A stretch of DNA of 64,000 bases, taken from Chamaelirium japonicum. Taxonomy: Eukaryota > Streptophyta > Magnoliopsida > Liliales > Melanthiaceae. The stretch spans positions 33,993,075 through 34,057,074 of the forward strand of contig OX393549.1 of assembly GCA_947650365.1 (NCBI GenBank), in the 5' to 3' direction. A program made the position numbers and the translations under genes. The notes under the pieces were generated by a model. The model did not search any database. It saw only the letters and a program-made list of their open reading frames with translations, and was not told where the DNA came from. Shown in pieces: positions 1-12,660 of the stretch; positions within the stretch are counted from its first letter, which is position 1, and each line of letters begins with the position of its first letter.

Positions 1-629
1 CAAGAATGTGATTCAGTTTTTATTTTGTTGCTACCATTAACCCATTAGATTCCCAAAAGATAGTTATGAAACCAAAAATAGATACCTTAATATTTAATCT
101 TCTTTCAATACTAATCCAGCTAAATACATATACTTGTACACCTTACACACCCAATATGTAGATGTGTCTATAAAATCGTGACATCCCATATGGATGTTGA
201 ATATGGACAAATATGCCATTATTCAAGCTACATATGTTACAAGAATCAAAATTTTCGTATTTTGACCAAGAAGATTTTTTTTTTCTGAGAAGCCCTTCTG
301 TGAGAGAGGTGAGGTTCGGTACAGACCCCTACCAGTTAACTAATTCCTCCTCAAATATCTACCACAATTTTCACAATTTCTGTTATGCCCCTCTCTTCTA
401 CCCCCATCGGACTAGGGTTTGAACTCGTGCTACCCCCCTGGTGACAAAGTTGTCATACCGTTTACACCTTATGTTCAACTGTTAAAGACAAAATGGCAAC
501 TTAAATACTAATTAGTAGTGTTGCAATGTTTTTTCCAATAAGTGTATTTTTATATATTTGATGATAAAAGGAAAGGACAGTTCTGATATATTAAGGGAGT
601 AGGGTACAATGTGTAACTCAAATATGTAC
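1..629 (-). other. Intron 4 of the glycosyltransferase gene (incomplete)
   Basis: A GT donor (GTACAT on the minus strand) follows exon 4 at position 629. The next expected exon, which should encode a MQEPF-like motif in this family, is not visible down to position 1. The stretch is AT-rich and I see no repeats or RNA genes in it. Confidence 0.6.
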
Positions 630-3600
630 CTTGAAATGACTCGTTTGGCTTCAAGAGAGCTTAAAATAACACCTTCATAACTGTGCCAAATGGACATAGA
701 AGTGCAAAAATCAGACAGAGAGAGAGTAACATGAACAATATAAAGATAGACAATTCAACAAGTAGAAATGCCGATGCATGCAGAAGACATTTTTCTAAGA
801 GAACAAATAGAAATAGTTGAGGGTGAAAAAATATTAATAGATACGATCATGAATATAAAATGTAAGTGGCATATAAAACTTACTTTGACCAATCAACAGA
901 ACCTGAACTGTCGGAGCTTAAGATAGATACTTGATAGCCAACATGCTCCCACAAAGAATGAGCTTCCCCATTCTGTAATGCAAAAACCTGCTCCAGGGCC
1001 AAAGTGAAGAAAACGTAAGATACCACTAGAAGAGCACACAGCAAGAATAATAATATCACAAGATTCACAACTAATAAGACACAGTCATTGTTCAGTGGTC
1101 TCCCCCCTGAAGAAGTTCAACCATTTTAGCATGGAGATGCACAATATCAACATTTTCTTAAAATGATAACTTACAGTGTAAATATATTACAAGTGGAAGA
1201 AGGAAGTGCTTAAGCATTAGCATATGGTGTACATTTCTACAAATATGATACATATTCTGTCAGGAGATACTGATTTTTAAACAGATTCTTGATGAAGAAA
1301 CCATATGTGTGAATTGACATTTATATCAACTCCTTTCTGTACCATCACAAGCTCATGTATGCCAAAAATGAAATAGATTTCCTTTAAAGCGATAGTGACA
1401 CCATCCAGATGAGTAGATTGTACTCCAGGAAAAGGTAATGCAGCTAAAATCTTTAAAGCAAGACAGAGATCTGTACTTGAAGCCAATCTTCCAGAAGAAA
1501 AGGACAAATAGAACAGCTCATTCAGTAGCTTCGCTAACGACCCATACAAAACGGCCTATAACACCTACGAGTTTTGGACTTCCTAATTCTCAAATTTATT
1601 TCTGCCAGCATAGGCAGCATCCTTCAGATAGTATGGTCTACAATGAAATCAAGCATTTACTACATTATTAACTACGCATGTACAAGCATAAATTCATAGA
1701 TCTGATCAATGAAATAACCATTTACTATTCTACTAGCTACAAATGTACAAGCATAAATTCATACAAATGCATTATGGCAGAGTTTTCATCAAATTTAGGA
1801 TGCAGAATTCTACATGGACATGACATAGCAACTCACTGTAAATGTGTACCCCAACTCTCTAAGACTTTTCACCAGAGTTAAAAGCATCAACGATTGAGAA
1901 TCTTTATTCATCTTTCCTGCGACCTGAAATAAATTATAATATCCAACATCAGTAAACAGTTAAAAATCATTCTTGTATCACAATATAACAGAAAATTTAA
2001 TCCAAACAATAAAATTAAAGCAACCTACGTCAACATTTAGATATAAATAAAATTTACTTATGGGGTACGTTTCTGATTGTGTGGTTTCAGTTCAGAGCCA
2101 ATTGTTCTAATTATTATAACATATTGCCACTGTTCTAAAAAGAGGTTCGGGCGCCTGCCTAGATGTTTTGGGCCTTAGACCGCATCGCCTAGATCGAGAC
2201 CCACTTTCCTTGATGTCCATAATAGAAAGACCGTCGAAGTTATCGTCAAAAGTAGTCATTCGTAAGTTCTTTTCTCCCATTCTTCCCCTTCTTTATTTCT
2301 TCATTTTAATCTTCTCTTTTTTCTTTTATAACTAGTACACTAGTGTGTAATGACTTCCTTGACCCATTATGACCACCTGAAAGAATAATGATAACGACAC
2401 CCTTGACCCATTCTGAACTCCTGGAAGAAGGATGACACTGTAAGCATAATAGTTATGCAAATTCTAAATAAAATGTTTTATAAAATTTTGGGCTCCTCAA
2501 TCTCTGGGTACCCGCCTAGGCATCCGCCTTCCGCCTTACCGCCTTGAAACTCCCCTACCGCCTTAGGTCCGCCTAGCGCCTTTTAAAACATTGCATATTG
2601 CTCACAAAAAAGAGGCTCTGGACTAACAAAAACACCTAAGCCTAGTTCTAAGAAAGGTTTCAAATCATGGTAGTCTGTATTCATTGTATGATTCTAAATT
2701 GTGGAATATGATATAGTTATTAAATTGTATGTGTTGGATTAGCCTAGTATTATGCTTAGGGATTACAAAACACAATTTCTAGGCTTAGGGATTACAAAAC
2801 ACAATTCATGATCATTGCACAAACACGAGTTACACGACTACATGAGTTATATCTTACAATTTCACATAATAAACACAAATTCATAATCCTAACATATTTA
2901 GCAAATAAAATGCATATCCATAACTTACAAGAGTAGAGAATTATATATTTGGTTTTTTTTCAAAAAAATATTACAAAAACAAAAGAAAAATGAAAAACCC
3001 CTAAATTTACATGAACCGATCATACAAAATTGAAGATGATACTTCAAATCTAATAGATCCAAGCATTGATGGCATAGATTTGGCCCATATCAACAATTTC
3101 ACCATAATTATTTAGTTTTTTTTAAAAAAAAAAGTGCAACAAAACAAAAGAAAAATGAAAAACCCACAAATTTGCATGAACCGATCATGCAAATTTGGAG
3201 ATGATGCTTATAGATCTATATATCTAAGTTTTGATGGCATAGATATGGCCCGTATCAACATTTTCACAACAATTATTTGGTTTTTTTTCAAAAAAAAATG
3301 TAACAAAAGAAAATAAAAATGAAAAGTCCCCAAATTTGCATGAATCGATCATGCAAATTTGGAGATGATGCTTATAGATATTTAGATCTTAGCTTTGATG
3401 GCATAGATCTGGCCCATATCAACATTTTCACCAGAATTATTTGGTTTTTTCCCAAAAAAAAATGCAACAAAAAAAATAAAAATGAAAACCCCTCAAATTT
3501 GCATGAACCAATCATGCAAATTTGGAGATGATGCTTATCGATTTATAGATCTAAGCTTTGATGGCATAGATCTGGCCCATATCAACATTTTCACCACAAT

Positions 3601-6600
3601 TATTTGATTTTTTTTCAAAAAATACAACAAAACAAAATTAAAAAAAAAATGATGAAAACATACCTTCAAATGTGATTTTGATATTGCAAATCCGAGTTTT
3701 TGGCTTCAAATATTGCAAATCAAGCTAGTATAGAGGTTCACCTCATGTGAGAATGAAGAAAGATGCACCAAAAATTGAAACCAAAATGAAAAAAACACCC
3801 AAAACAATGTTAAATACCCGCTGCCGGTTCAAATCGGCCGGTTCGAACCGGTATTTGGCCGAACCGGCCGGTTTTTACGTGGTTCAATCCTCGCGACCGG
3901 TATCAGGTGAATACCGGTGCGGTTCAATCCGGTTCCCGGTTTGAACCGGTCGATACGGTTCATACCGGCCGGTATTTTGATCCTTTGTTGGAATGCAAAT
4001 CAGGTGGATTGACCAAAAAAGGGGGTAGAATCGCATCAAAACAGGACCCAGCAACAACCTACCAGTAATTGGGCCAATACAGAGGTAACCCGTGTGAACC
4101 GGCTAATACGAGTGCAAACCGGTCAATACGTGTTGATACCGAGTTCAACTCGGTCGATATGAGGGAGCTATCAGATTTGGGGCTCGAGCGAAGAGGTATC
4201 GGTAACAGTTGGCTGAGAATCAGTATGTACTGGCAGGTACATACCTGTATTAGCAATTCTAAAACTATAATAAAAATGGAATTTAAATTGGTCACCACAA
4301 AATTTATCAATGTCTAGCAACGAGATGCAAAAATGGTGGGATCTAAATGGACTGACACAAACTAACAAACTGTGCACAAACTAAATGGATTGGTAACTAG
4401 ATGACCAAATGGTGGGATCTAAATGGACTGGCACAAACTAATAGATTGTGCACAACTGCTCGAGAAGATATAGGGATCTTAAATGTAAGGGAGAGAGAAA
4501 AAAACGAACACAAGGGTATGGCCTTGTTGGTTGTAAAAAAATGAATCTATAGACGATGTTCACAGTCTAAGATGATCCAGTGTGGAAGAAATGCCAAAAA
4601 CTGGAAATAAGAGCCTCTTTCTAGAAGATTTAACATTTGGTTGTTTCTTCGAACCAAGAAATCAAGCTATAACCCTAAATTCATGATGGAAATCCCATCG
4701 AAAACAAGAAGCCTTTGCATGATTTCAATGAATTTTCCATTGTTATCTAGTACTTAGATCACTGACTTGAGTGACTTTCGTCGATATTCTAGAAATAGTA
4801 TCTGAGGCAGATTCAAGCACAAAGATGGCGGACTGACTTTATATCATAATCATCGAGTAATTCCCATCTAGTTAGGGTCGGCTTTAGGAATCCTTCTTCG
4901 CCCTTAGTTTTTATTAAGATTTACCTATGTCATCAACGAAAGCTCTTTCGTATCTTTGCTACAACCTCGGGTATGGTTATTTAGGTATTGCCCTCCTGCT
5001 TGGTCCTTCGACAATAATCTAAGACCCTCTACGGCTCTAATTGTAGGCAAGGCCATTGCTCTACGTTGTATATAGACCAAGTCCATACCATAGTCACAAA
5101 ATTCTGCTTTTTTTGAAAAAAAACGTGTTTAAAACACGACTTTATAGGCAGCCGGTTTGTTATCATTTTTTTCTCGATTTTTACTAGTTACCAAATTCAC
5201 CCTTTTTTGGCGTTTCTATTGAAAAAAAAGAGGTTAAAAACACGTTTTGTTTTGTTTTTTTTGCCGAACTTTGTGATTGTATCGATGATGAGTCCGATGA
5301 CATTGAAATTCAACTTTTTTCTCATGATGAGTCTGAGACATTGAATTCATGGAGGACGAAGAAAATGAAGCTATAGAGGGTGATGCAAGTTTGGCATTGG
5401 ATGCTCTCGACGACATGATGGATGCTTAGTTTCTTGTTTCTATTATATTTTGATTAGTGACTATTGGACAATAGATATCTTAAGTTTTGTAATATTTTCT
5501 TTTGTTATGTCGTTATAAACTTATTATGATGCTCGTAACTTAGTATATTATTTTGTCGGGTTGTTGCTTACTTGCATCTGCATAGTTACATGATTAACTT
5601 AGTTGATTTGTTGTTGATCTATCATCTTTATATAAGTCGCATTAGAAACGTCTCAGTTGTTTAAATGTAGGCTAAAAACTTGACTTTTGAAGGCCCCAAA
5701 CTTACCGATTTTTTCTAAATTTCACCCTCGCCAATTAAAACCCAAACTCGTTTTTTCCCTCGACTTTTATCTTTTTTTTTTCGAACTTTCCGATTTTCGC
5801 CCAACTTTCTCGAGTTTTACCCTTGCCAACTTATTGTTGAACCCAAACTAGTTTAATGCATCCAACATTTTTAGCAATATTGGCATGGTATAGACTCTCA
5901 TTCCAATGCTTTTCATGAACTCTTGCAAGATAATTGCTTGATATTCGTCCATCAAAGCCTAGTCTCCATAATTAAACTTAAAATTTTGATTCCACTTCAT
6001 GTTCATAACAGCACGGTTAAACTTTGTCATTGTCAAATTATCGGACTCCACTTTTCTACAATCAGCAACTGAAAAGTTCACCAGGACCCTGGAGGTTTAG
6101 GGTCATTATTTGGCCCTTTGAAATTAAAATGGTGGTTTCTAATCTTTGGTTCAGAATATTTGTTTGAGAACAAAGGTATTCTCCTTAACAATTTATGGAG
6201 AAACCCTTATTTCGAAAATGCTCAAGTTTCTGCAAATTTCAGTGCATAACCTCATTATAGATTGTTTTGAGCCTTTTGGGACTTCAATTCTCCTTTCTCA
6301 CTCTTTCCTCCTCTATCATACCCGAATCAAATATAACCATTTTATTGTTGTGGCAACGATGATGGTGTCATTAATTACTTAGTCTAAGACATGGTGTCAT
6401 TTATTAATTATTGAGCAACTGTTAATTATCTGGATCGTCATGGGATGTACTCCAGCTCTCTTGGTTGTTTTTGTAACCCCCCCCCCCTCCTCCATCGCAT
6501 AATTAGTGTAGTACTCGTACCAATTCCTCTTTCCACCAACATCATTATAGACTCCATAACCGAAAGGGCTACCATGCCCCCCTCATTCAAGGGAGTGGGG

Positions 6601-9600
6601 TACAAAAATAACCATTTTATTGTTATGGCAATGATGATTCCCCTCAAAATAATAAGATTCTATATCTCATCCATTAAACCATCTAAATCCATTATATGTT
6701 TCCCCTTTCGATCCAAGCAAACTTGGGCACGTTTCGAAGTTCTTGCAGATCCCAATCATCCTAACAACTTCCCACAACCACCCCGCAAAAGCAGGAATAA
6801 CATATTTATCATTTTGTCACTACTGTGTTGCATCAACATTGGTATCAGAGCCACCAGTTTCCATGTCCCATAATGGCGACCAATCCCCTTATTATGTTCA
6901 CAGTAGTGACAAGCCAGCGATCTTTGAGTCCTAGAAGCACTTGATGCACAAACAACTATCTTTGAAGCTACTTTCGGCAAAATTAGTCGCATAAGAAGCC
7001 ATCGTCATTCTTGGATTATCTATAGACCTGTAAAATTTGTGATTGATGGACCACCTACTGCAGTGCCTCCTGTGACACCGACGCTTCCAGCCCAGCCTCC
7101 ACATCAACGGTGTCACAAGAGGAGTATACATGGCAGTCGAGATTCCAACTTCAGTGGTATCACCAAAGTAGTCCCTACCACCTCCAGATTTCTACTTCTA
7201 GTAGAGCAATTCTGGTGGAGCTCCCACTTCCGACAAAGTCTACAGTGGAGGAGCTTCCACCACTAGCAACCACGCAAGGAATCTCTGCCTACTGCAGCAA
7301 TTTCAGCAAAGCCTTCATTTCTAATAGAGCTACTGATGGACCTTTCACAACCTTTATTGCAACACTTGCTGCCAGTTAAGCCTCCACCTACAGTTAACTA
7401 CCTTGGGCCAGTCCCTCCAGTCGAACCGCAACATCACATTGACTACATTGGGCTAAACCAGTTACTAGTCAGGTGCTCCCCCAGCGTCACTTGGGCTTGG
7501 GCTTGTTATATTCCAAGTTAGGACATCAGCCTGCCCAGGTGACCTCCATCAGCTTATGTCAATGCTTCTTTGACTTTCGTTCCTAGGGTGACCAACGGAC
7601 AGTTTGTGCAGGACCCGAGAGACAATAGCATGATGGTGCGACACCCATTGTTGGATCTCCGTCACTAACTTTTGGTTTTGATGCAATACTTTGATGGTGA
7701 CCCTGGTGATTCTATTGATTATCGTAACTAGAGAACTACAGTCGAGTTCCACGCAAAGGAAGCGATTGTTGCGGAGTAGGATCATGTGTGCACTTTATTC
7801 GAGGGAAAGCAAGCTTTGCATAAATATCGAGGCTCACAAGATAAATATTTTATTTTTCCACTTTTTTTGGAATTAAATATTAATATAATTTCTTTTTTTC
7901 AAGGGGAAAATATTAAGATAATTTCATATTATAAATTTTAGTCTGGTTTGGTTAAGAAGCTAGTTTAAATTAGGAGACCTAGTCATCATAGGATTAGAAA
8001 TACTAATGTTTGGGTTTACTAGTCTACAAAAATGCCTTTAGGCCTCCTCTTATAAGCAATGAAGTTGATTGATAATTAATATAAGAGTTAATGAAGTTGT
8101 GCGATGGGCATCTTTTTCTTTTTTGGGGTGAAGCCTAGGGCTCCTATTTGAAGCTGTGTGAAAATCGTGGATCATGAAGCTCTGTTCTATGTTGGTCGTT
8201 GTTTCGATATCTATCGCTCAATCCGTCTCTCTCTAAGACTTTCTCTACAAACATTTCCCCAATGAACCAACCATCATAAACCCCTCCATCAAACCCATAA
8301 ACAGCCAAACCCAAGTTACCCCATCCTCAGCCACATACCAACTTAACAACAAACATGTTAACCTCTTTTCTGCATAACTTGAGCCATTCATTCCGATCCG
8401 AGCGAATTTGGGATCGTTTCGAAGCTATTACAGAGCCTGATCATCCTAACAAATTCCCACAACCAACCCGTGACACAAGAATAACAGAGAGCATATTTTC
8501 CCTATTATCCTGCATGAGGTGAGAGTTCACAATGCACATTGCCCCTTTTAAGCCTTACACAAATCGTCTTATCATGGTCACTTAGCAACACTTAGGAGCA
8601 AAATCCAATACTTGCTATATGAATGGTGGAATTAAAGAATCTTCTATAGATGATGCCATCTATAAAAAATGGAATCCTAATGGAATTCTAGCAATTGCAT
8701 AGCCTGACTATAATTGACCTATGTGAGATATGCTCATCTTTCTACAAGAACCACAGAAAGAATGTGGAAGGGTATAATAAACTGCAGTCTATTATGCCCA
8801 CTTGCTTGGTTGCATCCACAATCAAGAAGAAGAAACTAAGTGTACAATTAAGGAAGCCTGTGATTAGATTAGGAGGACATCCCCGAAAACAGAAAACAAT
8901 GTAATTATCCTAAAAGAAATTAACTCTTTACACAAAGCTCCAACAAGAACTCCTCAAATATTTTGCTCCAAGGACAATCTGAATACAGGAGTAGACATCA
9001 GTTCAAAGGCTTTAAGCGGGGATTAGATTCCACTAGACCACCCAATTCAATATATCAAGAAAGTGAAAATGTGAAATGAGGTTGTGCAGATCGAGAACCC
9101 TAATTCAGGTCCGAATCCGATCAGATTCAGCAGCTAATGAACCAAAACTTCAGCTAAAACGAAGGATTACAGCGTAATCATAGCACACTGGGAGCCAAAT
9201 GTGACGAAAATACCAAAGAATCCAAGAATATTAGTTCTCGAATGAAGAAAAGAAAGTGCCAGCTCTCCAAATTTCATGACGCATTGCGATCGCCAAAAAG
9301 AAAATTTAAAAAAAAAATTATGCAAAAGAGACGAAGTGATGCGCAGGAATCTTGAGGTGAGAGCGAGAGGCACTCACCAGGGCCAATCTGGGAGGCCGGA
9401 TGCTGTCATACAGCGGCTCGGGCCTCAGCCGGTCGATCCCGCCCCGCTCCTCAAACCGTCGCAGCAGATCGGCCGGCACGAACCGCAGCGCCCTGCCAGG
9501 CAGCCGACCCCCGCCCTGCCTCCACCACCAGACGCCGGGTCCCTCGCCGGTGCCCGGTAAGCTCTGCATCAAGAACAACATCACGAGGAACATGACGACG

Positions 9601-9719
9601 GCGATGGCCAGGACACCCAAGAAGAGGTGTGAAAGCCGGCACGGTAGCCACTTCCGATACTGGGATCGGAACCTCCCGTGGGGCCGATCGGCCGGCCGCG
9701 GACCGCCGCCCCTCATCAT
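630..9719 (-). CDS. Glycosyltransferase (GT4-like, At4g01210/At5g04480 type), 5' part, partial
   Basis: Four exons can be read on the minus strand: 9378-9719 (start ATG at 9719), 1837-1923, 884-987 and 630-680. All donors are GT and all acceptors AG, with phases 0, 0, 2 and 2. Exon 1 gives 114 residues with a basic N-terminus and one membrane segment at about residues 32-51, followed by a stem ending RPPRLAL. Exon 2 adds GKMNKDSQSLMLLTLVKSL, exon 3 VFALQNGEAHSLWEHVG, and exon 4 NYEGVILSSLEAKRVIS. This order matches, from memory, the N-terminal half of plant membrane-anchored glycosyltransferases annotated as glycosyl transferase family 1, probably type II Golgi proteins. The donor substrate and product are not established. 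Only about 194 codons are present; the catalytic C-terminal half lies beyond the left edge. An upstream ATG at 9962 is in frame with the same ORF, but I chose 9719 because the intervening residues are low-complexity and resemble 5' UTR. Confidence 0.8.
1277..1549 (-). other. Unidentified open frame inside intron 2
   Basis: A 90-codon open frame lies within intron 2 of the glycosyltransferase gene on the same strand. Its translation is not low-complexity (it contains LALKILAALPFPGVQSTH and GVTIALKEI). It does not match the host protein and cannot be a cassette exon of it by homology. The same frame extends upstream with several stops, which suggests a decayed fragment of another gene or transposon. 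I do not recognise the family. Confidence 0.25.
2128..2593. mobile_element. hAT-type MITE with 8-bp target duplication
   Basis: The element starts CACTGTTCTAAAA and ends TTTTAAAACATTG, imperfect inverted ends of the hAT form CA-x-TG. It is flanked by the perfect 8-bp direct repeat CATATTGC at 2120-2127 and 2594-2601. The interior is rich in GCCT/AGGC motifs near both ends (around 2148-2190 and 2505-2580). It has no coding capacity. The 8-bp duplication and end sequence point to hAT transposase. Confidence 0.8.
2949..3625. repeat. 164-bp tandem repeat, four copies
   Basis: The phrase ATGAAAA-CCC recurs at 2990, 3155, 3319 and 3482, a spacing of 163-165 bp. Each unit has a poly-T/poly-A boundary, then CATGAACCGATCATG-like and TTGATGGCATAGAT-like segments, then a segment like CCCATATCAACATTTTCACC. 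Units differ by scattered substitutions, so the array is not very recent. A degraded fifth start may lie near 3650. Confidence 0.85.
3815..4165. repeat. CCGGTT/AACCGG-rich inverted repeat block
   Basis: Many copies of CCGGTT and its complement AACCGG occur in both orientations between about 3822 and 3980, with a second weaker cluster at 4093-4155. The pattern suits the degenerate ends of one or two foldback or MITE insertions. No clean target duplication could be fixed. Confidence 0.5.
6640..8535 (+). mobile_element. Decayed LTR retrotransposon with primer-binding site and gag remnants
   Basis: TTGGTATCAGAGCC at 6838-6851 matches the plant initiator-tRNA-Met primer-binding site, preceded by an LTR-like end (ATCAACA). 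Downstream, stop-ridden plus-strand frames give gag-like phrases such as FDGDPGDSIDYRN and VEFHAKEAIVAE near 7690-7770. The segment just before the primer site (about 6700-6800) is similar to about 8390-8500: both have a GATCC-GCAAATT-GGG-CGTTTCGAAG-like string and CATCCTAACAA-TTCCCACAACCA. These are presumably the two diverged LTRs. No reverse transcriptase is present, so this is a non-autonomous or gutted copy. Confidence 0.6.
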
Positions 9720-9752
9720 TCCGTCGCGCTCTTCGATTCTAGTGAGAATTGA

Positions 9753-9787
9753 GGGGGGGGGGGGGGGGGAGAGAGAGAGAGAGAGAG
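9753..9787. repeat. Poly-G/GA tract in 5' leader
   Basis: A run of 17 G (9753-9769) is followed by a GA dinucleotide run to 9787. It sits just upstream of the glycosyltransferase start codon, so the transcript would carry (CT)n(C)n in its 5' UTR. GA/CT tracts in plant leaders are known binding sites for BASIC PENTACYSTEINE proteins; such binding here is inference. Confidence 0.8.
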
Positions 9788-9962
9788 CAATGACGCGAAG
9801 CCCAGTGCGGCGCACGTTAGCAGCCAGAGATGTGAATGGGAGGGAAGGGAAGAGGAGGGAGGCGGAAGGAGTTGGGAGTGAGGAAGGTGAGATTTTAATT
9901 GGATGTGTTTTCCTTCTGTTTAGACTGTTTTGTAAAAAGCGCTGAACAGTGATCCATGGCAT

Positions 9963-10308
9963 TTACCGCTGCTACTGGTGTTCCTGCGGCGGAGCGTACC
10001 GCTGATGTCAGGTCGTCAACGTTGGGCCGTTGGATAAAAAGAAGAACGAGGTTTTTTCAGAATGACCCCAAAATCACATATATTGCTAAAAATAAACCCG
10101 ATTTTTTTTGCATTACTTTTCTAAGCCTCGACACCTGCCAAATGTCACATTCAAGATAAAAAAAATAAATTTCAAAAAAGTATTCATCTTCTCCTTTTAA
10201 ATATTTTCTCGCTTCAATCACCCATCTTCATCGGAGATCGTTGAGATGGTGTTAATTTTCGTCTCCAACACCCTTACATAATGTGAAGTATTTAGTGAGC
10301 CATTGTCC
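9963..10308. other. Short intergenic / putative promoter of glycosyltransferase gene
   Basis: This is the region upstream of the minus-strand glycosyltransferase gene. I see no confident TATA box in the expected orientation, no open frame of note and no repeat. Confidence 0.4.
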
Positions 10309-11935
10309 TTGAGCTAGAGGCAAGTGGACGATGACCGATGGCGGCAGTAGGCTGTCAGAAATAAGATTGAAATAAGAACCGGAGGCAAGTTCAGTACAGT
10401 GTACCTTCTTTATTTCTCATCAGAATTCTGCGATTCTTGAGTCGTCATCCTCGGATGATCTTCTACGAGACCATCTAGAGTTGAGAATAAAAAAAATTCA
10501 GCACCACCAGTAGCTTTTAATGAAAAATTAGATGGATCTTAAAAACAGTGAACAAGAAGGAAGAAATGAGAGATGAAAATAAGAACTAGAGGGAAGTTCG
10601 GCACGGCGTACCATCTTCGTTTCTTATCGCAATTCAGTGATTCTGGAGGCGTTGCGATCCTGATCATCTACGAAACCATCCAGAGGCAAGAAAAAATAAA
10701 ATCAAAATCACTAGTAGATTTTAATAAAAGATTTGATGGATGTAATGTAAAATTAATAATAAGGAGGAAATGAGAGCTGGAAGCATTTGTGCCAGCGCAT
10801 TCTACTCCGGCGCATTCTACTGCGGCGTCATAGTGAAATACTCCGACACGTTCTACTACGGCAACAAAGTAAAATGGAAGATAAAAATGAGAGCTGGAGG
10901 CAAGTTCTGCACGACGTACCTTCTTCATTTCTCATCGGAATTCAGTAATTCCAGAGGCGTTGCAATCCTCAAGTGATCTTCTACGAGACCATCCAAAGAC
11001 AAGGATAAAATAAAGTTAGCACCACTGGTAGATTTTATTGGAAGATTGAATAGATCTAATAACAAAATTATGAGCAAAAGGGAGAAAATGAGAGATGAAA
11101 ATGAGAGCCGAGGGTAAATTTAGCACGACGTTGCTTCTTTGTTCTTATTAGAATTTAGCAATTTCGAAAGTGTTGTGATACTCAAGTGATCATCTACGAG
11201 ACCATCCATAGGCAAGCATAAAATAAAGTCAGTACCACCAGTAGCTTTTAATAAAAAATTGGATAGAAGTAATGAAAAAATAAAGAACAAGATGAAAGAA
11301 ATGAAATATAGAAATGAGAGCCGGAGACAAGTTCGGCATGACGTACATTCTTCATTTTTCATCAAAATTTGGTGATTCCGGTGGTGTTACAATCCTCAGG
11401 TGATACTCAACGAGACCATCCAGAGACGAGGAAAAAATAAAGTCAGCACCACTATTATATTTTAATAGAAGATTGGATGGATGTAATGTAAAAAGAATAA
11501 GATGGAGAAAGTGAGAGATGGAAATAAGAGTCAGAAGCACTACAAAATGAACGCATAGTGAAATGCCTCGCAGCATTGTACTACGGAACCATAGTGAAAT
11601 TAATACTCTGGTATATTCTACTACAGTCACAAAGTAAAATGGAAGAAAAAAATGAGAGCCGAAGGCAAGTTTGACACAGTGTGTCTTCTTCATTTCTTAT
11701 AAGAATTCAGCGATTCTGGAGGTGTTGCGATTCTCGGATGATCCTCTATGAGACCATCTAGAAGCGTGGATAAAATAAAGTTAGCACCACTGATAGATTT
11801 TATTGGAAGATTAGATGGATGTAATATCAAAATATTGAACAAGAGGGGAGAAATGAGAGATGGAAATGATCGAGAACCGGAGGCAAGTTTGACGTAGCGT
11901 ACATTCTTAGTTTCTCATCGGAATTTAGCAAACCG
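10309..11935. repeat. ~210-bp tandem repeat array, copy A
   Basis: The anchor GA(G/A)ACCATC occurs at about 10462, 10671, 10985, 11199, 11409 and 11750. Spacings of 209-214 bp alternate with 314-341 bp where an extra block of about 105-130 bp is inserted. The extra block carries internal repeats of a phrase like GCATTCTACTACGGC (about 10795-10870 and 11565-11640). Each unit also has AAGTTCGGCAC, TTTCTCATC, GCGTTGCGATCCTC and GGATGGATGTAATG elements. On the minus strand each unit gives a similar short peptide, but stops prevent a continuous protein. Confidence 0.8.
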
Positions 11936-12254
11936 CAGAAGAGAGGGAGCCGAACAGGTCTGACTCCCCCCCCCCCCCCTCCCCTTCCGTTCCATCTCTT
12001 GCCCGAGAGCAAGATTAAGAGACAGAGTAGAGGGCTGCGGCCAAGTGCAGCCTCCCCCTCCGGTTCCTCCTCCTCCCTTCAGTTCTCTTCTTTTCGGAAA
12101 AGCAAAGAGAGAAAGAGAGAGAGAGAGAGAGAGTTTAACCCCTCTCCTCTCTTTGATGTTTTATTGGTTTGCAAAGGAGAAGAGAGGCAGTAGAGATTCA
12201 TGCTTTGGTTTTTTCCATTTTTCTCAAGGTTTTCACCTCTCCGTTAGATTGAAT

Positions 12255-12296
<42 letters not shown>

Positions 12297-12660
12297 ATCC
12301 TCAAGCCTTGCAATTCCTCTCTCGTCTCGTCAATCTTTGCAGGGTCTCCACGGGTTTTCGGTCGCCAAAAAGAACCAGAGTTGAAGGCTTCCACCCGGCA
12401 ATCGTCAGATCGCATCACTCACCATTTGTTCCTCCATCGCGATCGGGATCTCGTGAGAGGAAGACTCGTTTGCATAAATTCAATTACAGATCGATACCAC
12501 TCGGTAAATTATGGTCGGAGGTACATTTCGATCCACCGCTTCTGGATATGGTCTCTATGTTCATCGTTTTCAAAGGTAATAGTCCTCGATAATGGAGACA
12601 ATCGCATGTTTCGTGTAGCATATTTCTTACACGGTGTTAAAATATTCCACTGAACTAGTC
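11936..12660 (+). other. Leader-like segment with two GA microsatellites (captured gene start?)
   Basis: The segment holds CT/GA-rich DNA with GA runs at about 12115-12134 and 12256-12294. A short plus-strand frame follows, beginning ATGGTCGGAGG near 12510 and giving MVGGTFRSTASGYGLYVHRF before a possible donor (AAGGTAATAG). The layout resembles a plant 5' UTR plus first coding bases. I do not recognise the protein, and the duplicate (near 18195) has lost the possible donor. It may be a captured or duplicated gene start with no body. Confidence 0.3.

Larger units (their letters stand above)
1924..9377 (-). other. Long intron 1 of the glycosyltransferase gene
   Basis: The donor GTGAGT lies at 9372-9377 and the acceptor AG at 1924-1925. 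The 7,454-bp intron holds a hAT-type MITE, a 164-bp tandem array, a CCGGTT-rich repeat block and a decayed LTR retrotransposon, each listed separately. The stretches 4166-6060 and 8536-9371 hold nothing I can assign. One exception is a short plus-strand acidic tail (about 5285-5430, ending LALDALDDMMDA then stop) that could be a transposase relic. Confidence 0.75.

Noticed and set aside
9318-9377. Extension of glycosyltransferase exon 1 past the donor
   Set aside because: A GTGAGT donor at 9372-9377 and an exon 2 with the expected family sequence at 1837-1923 show the frame past 9378 is intron.
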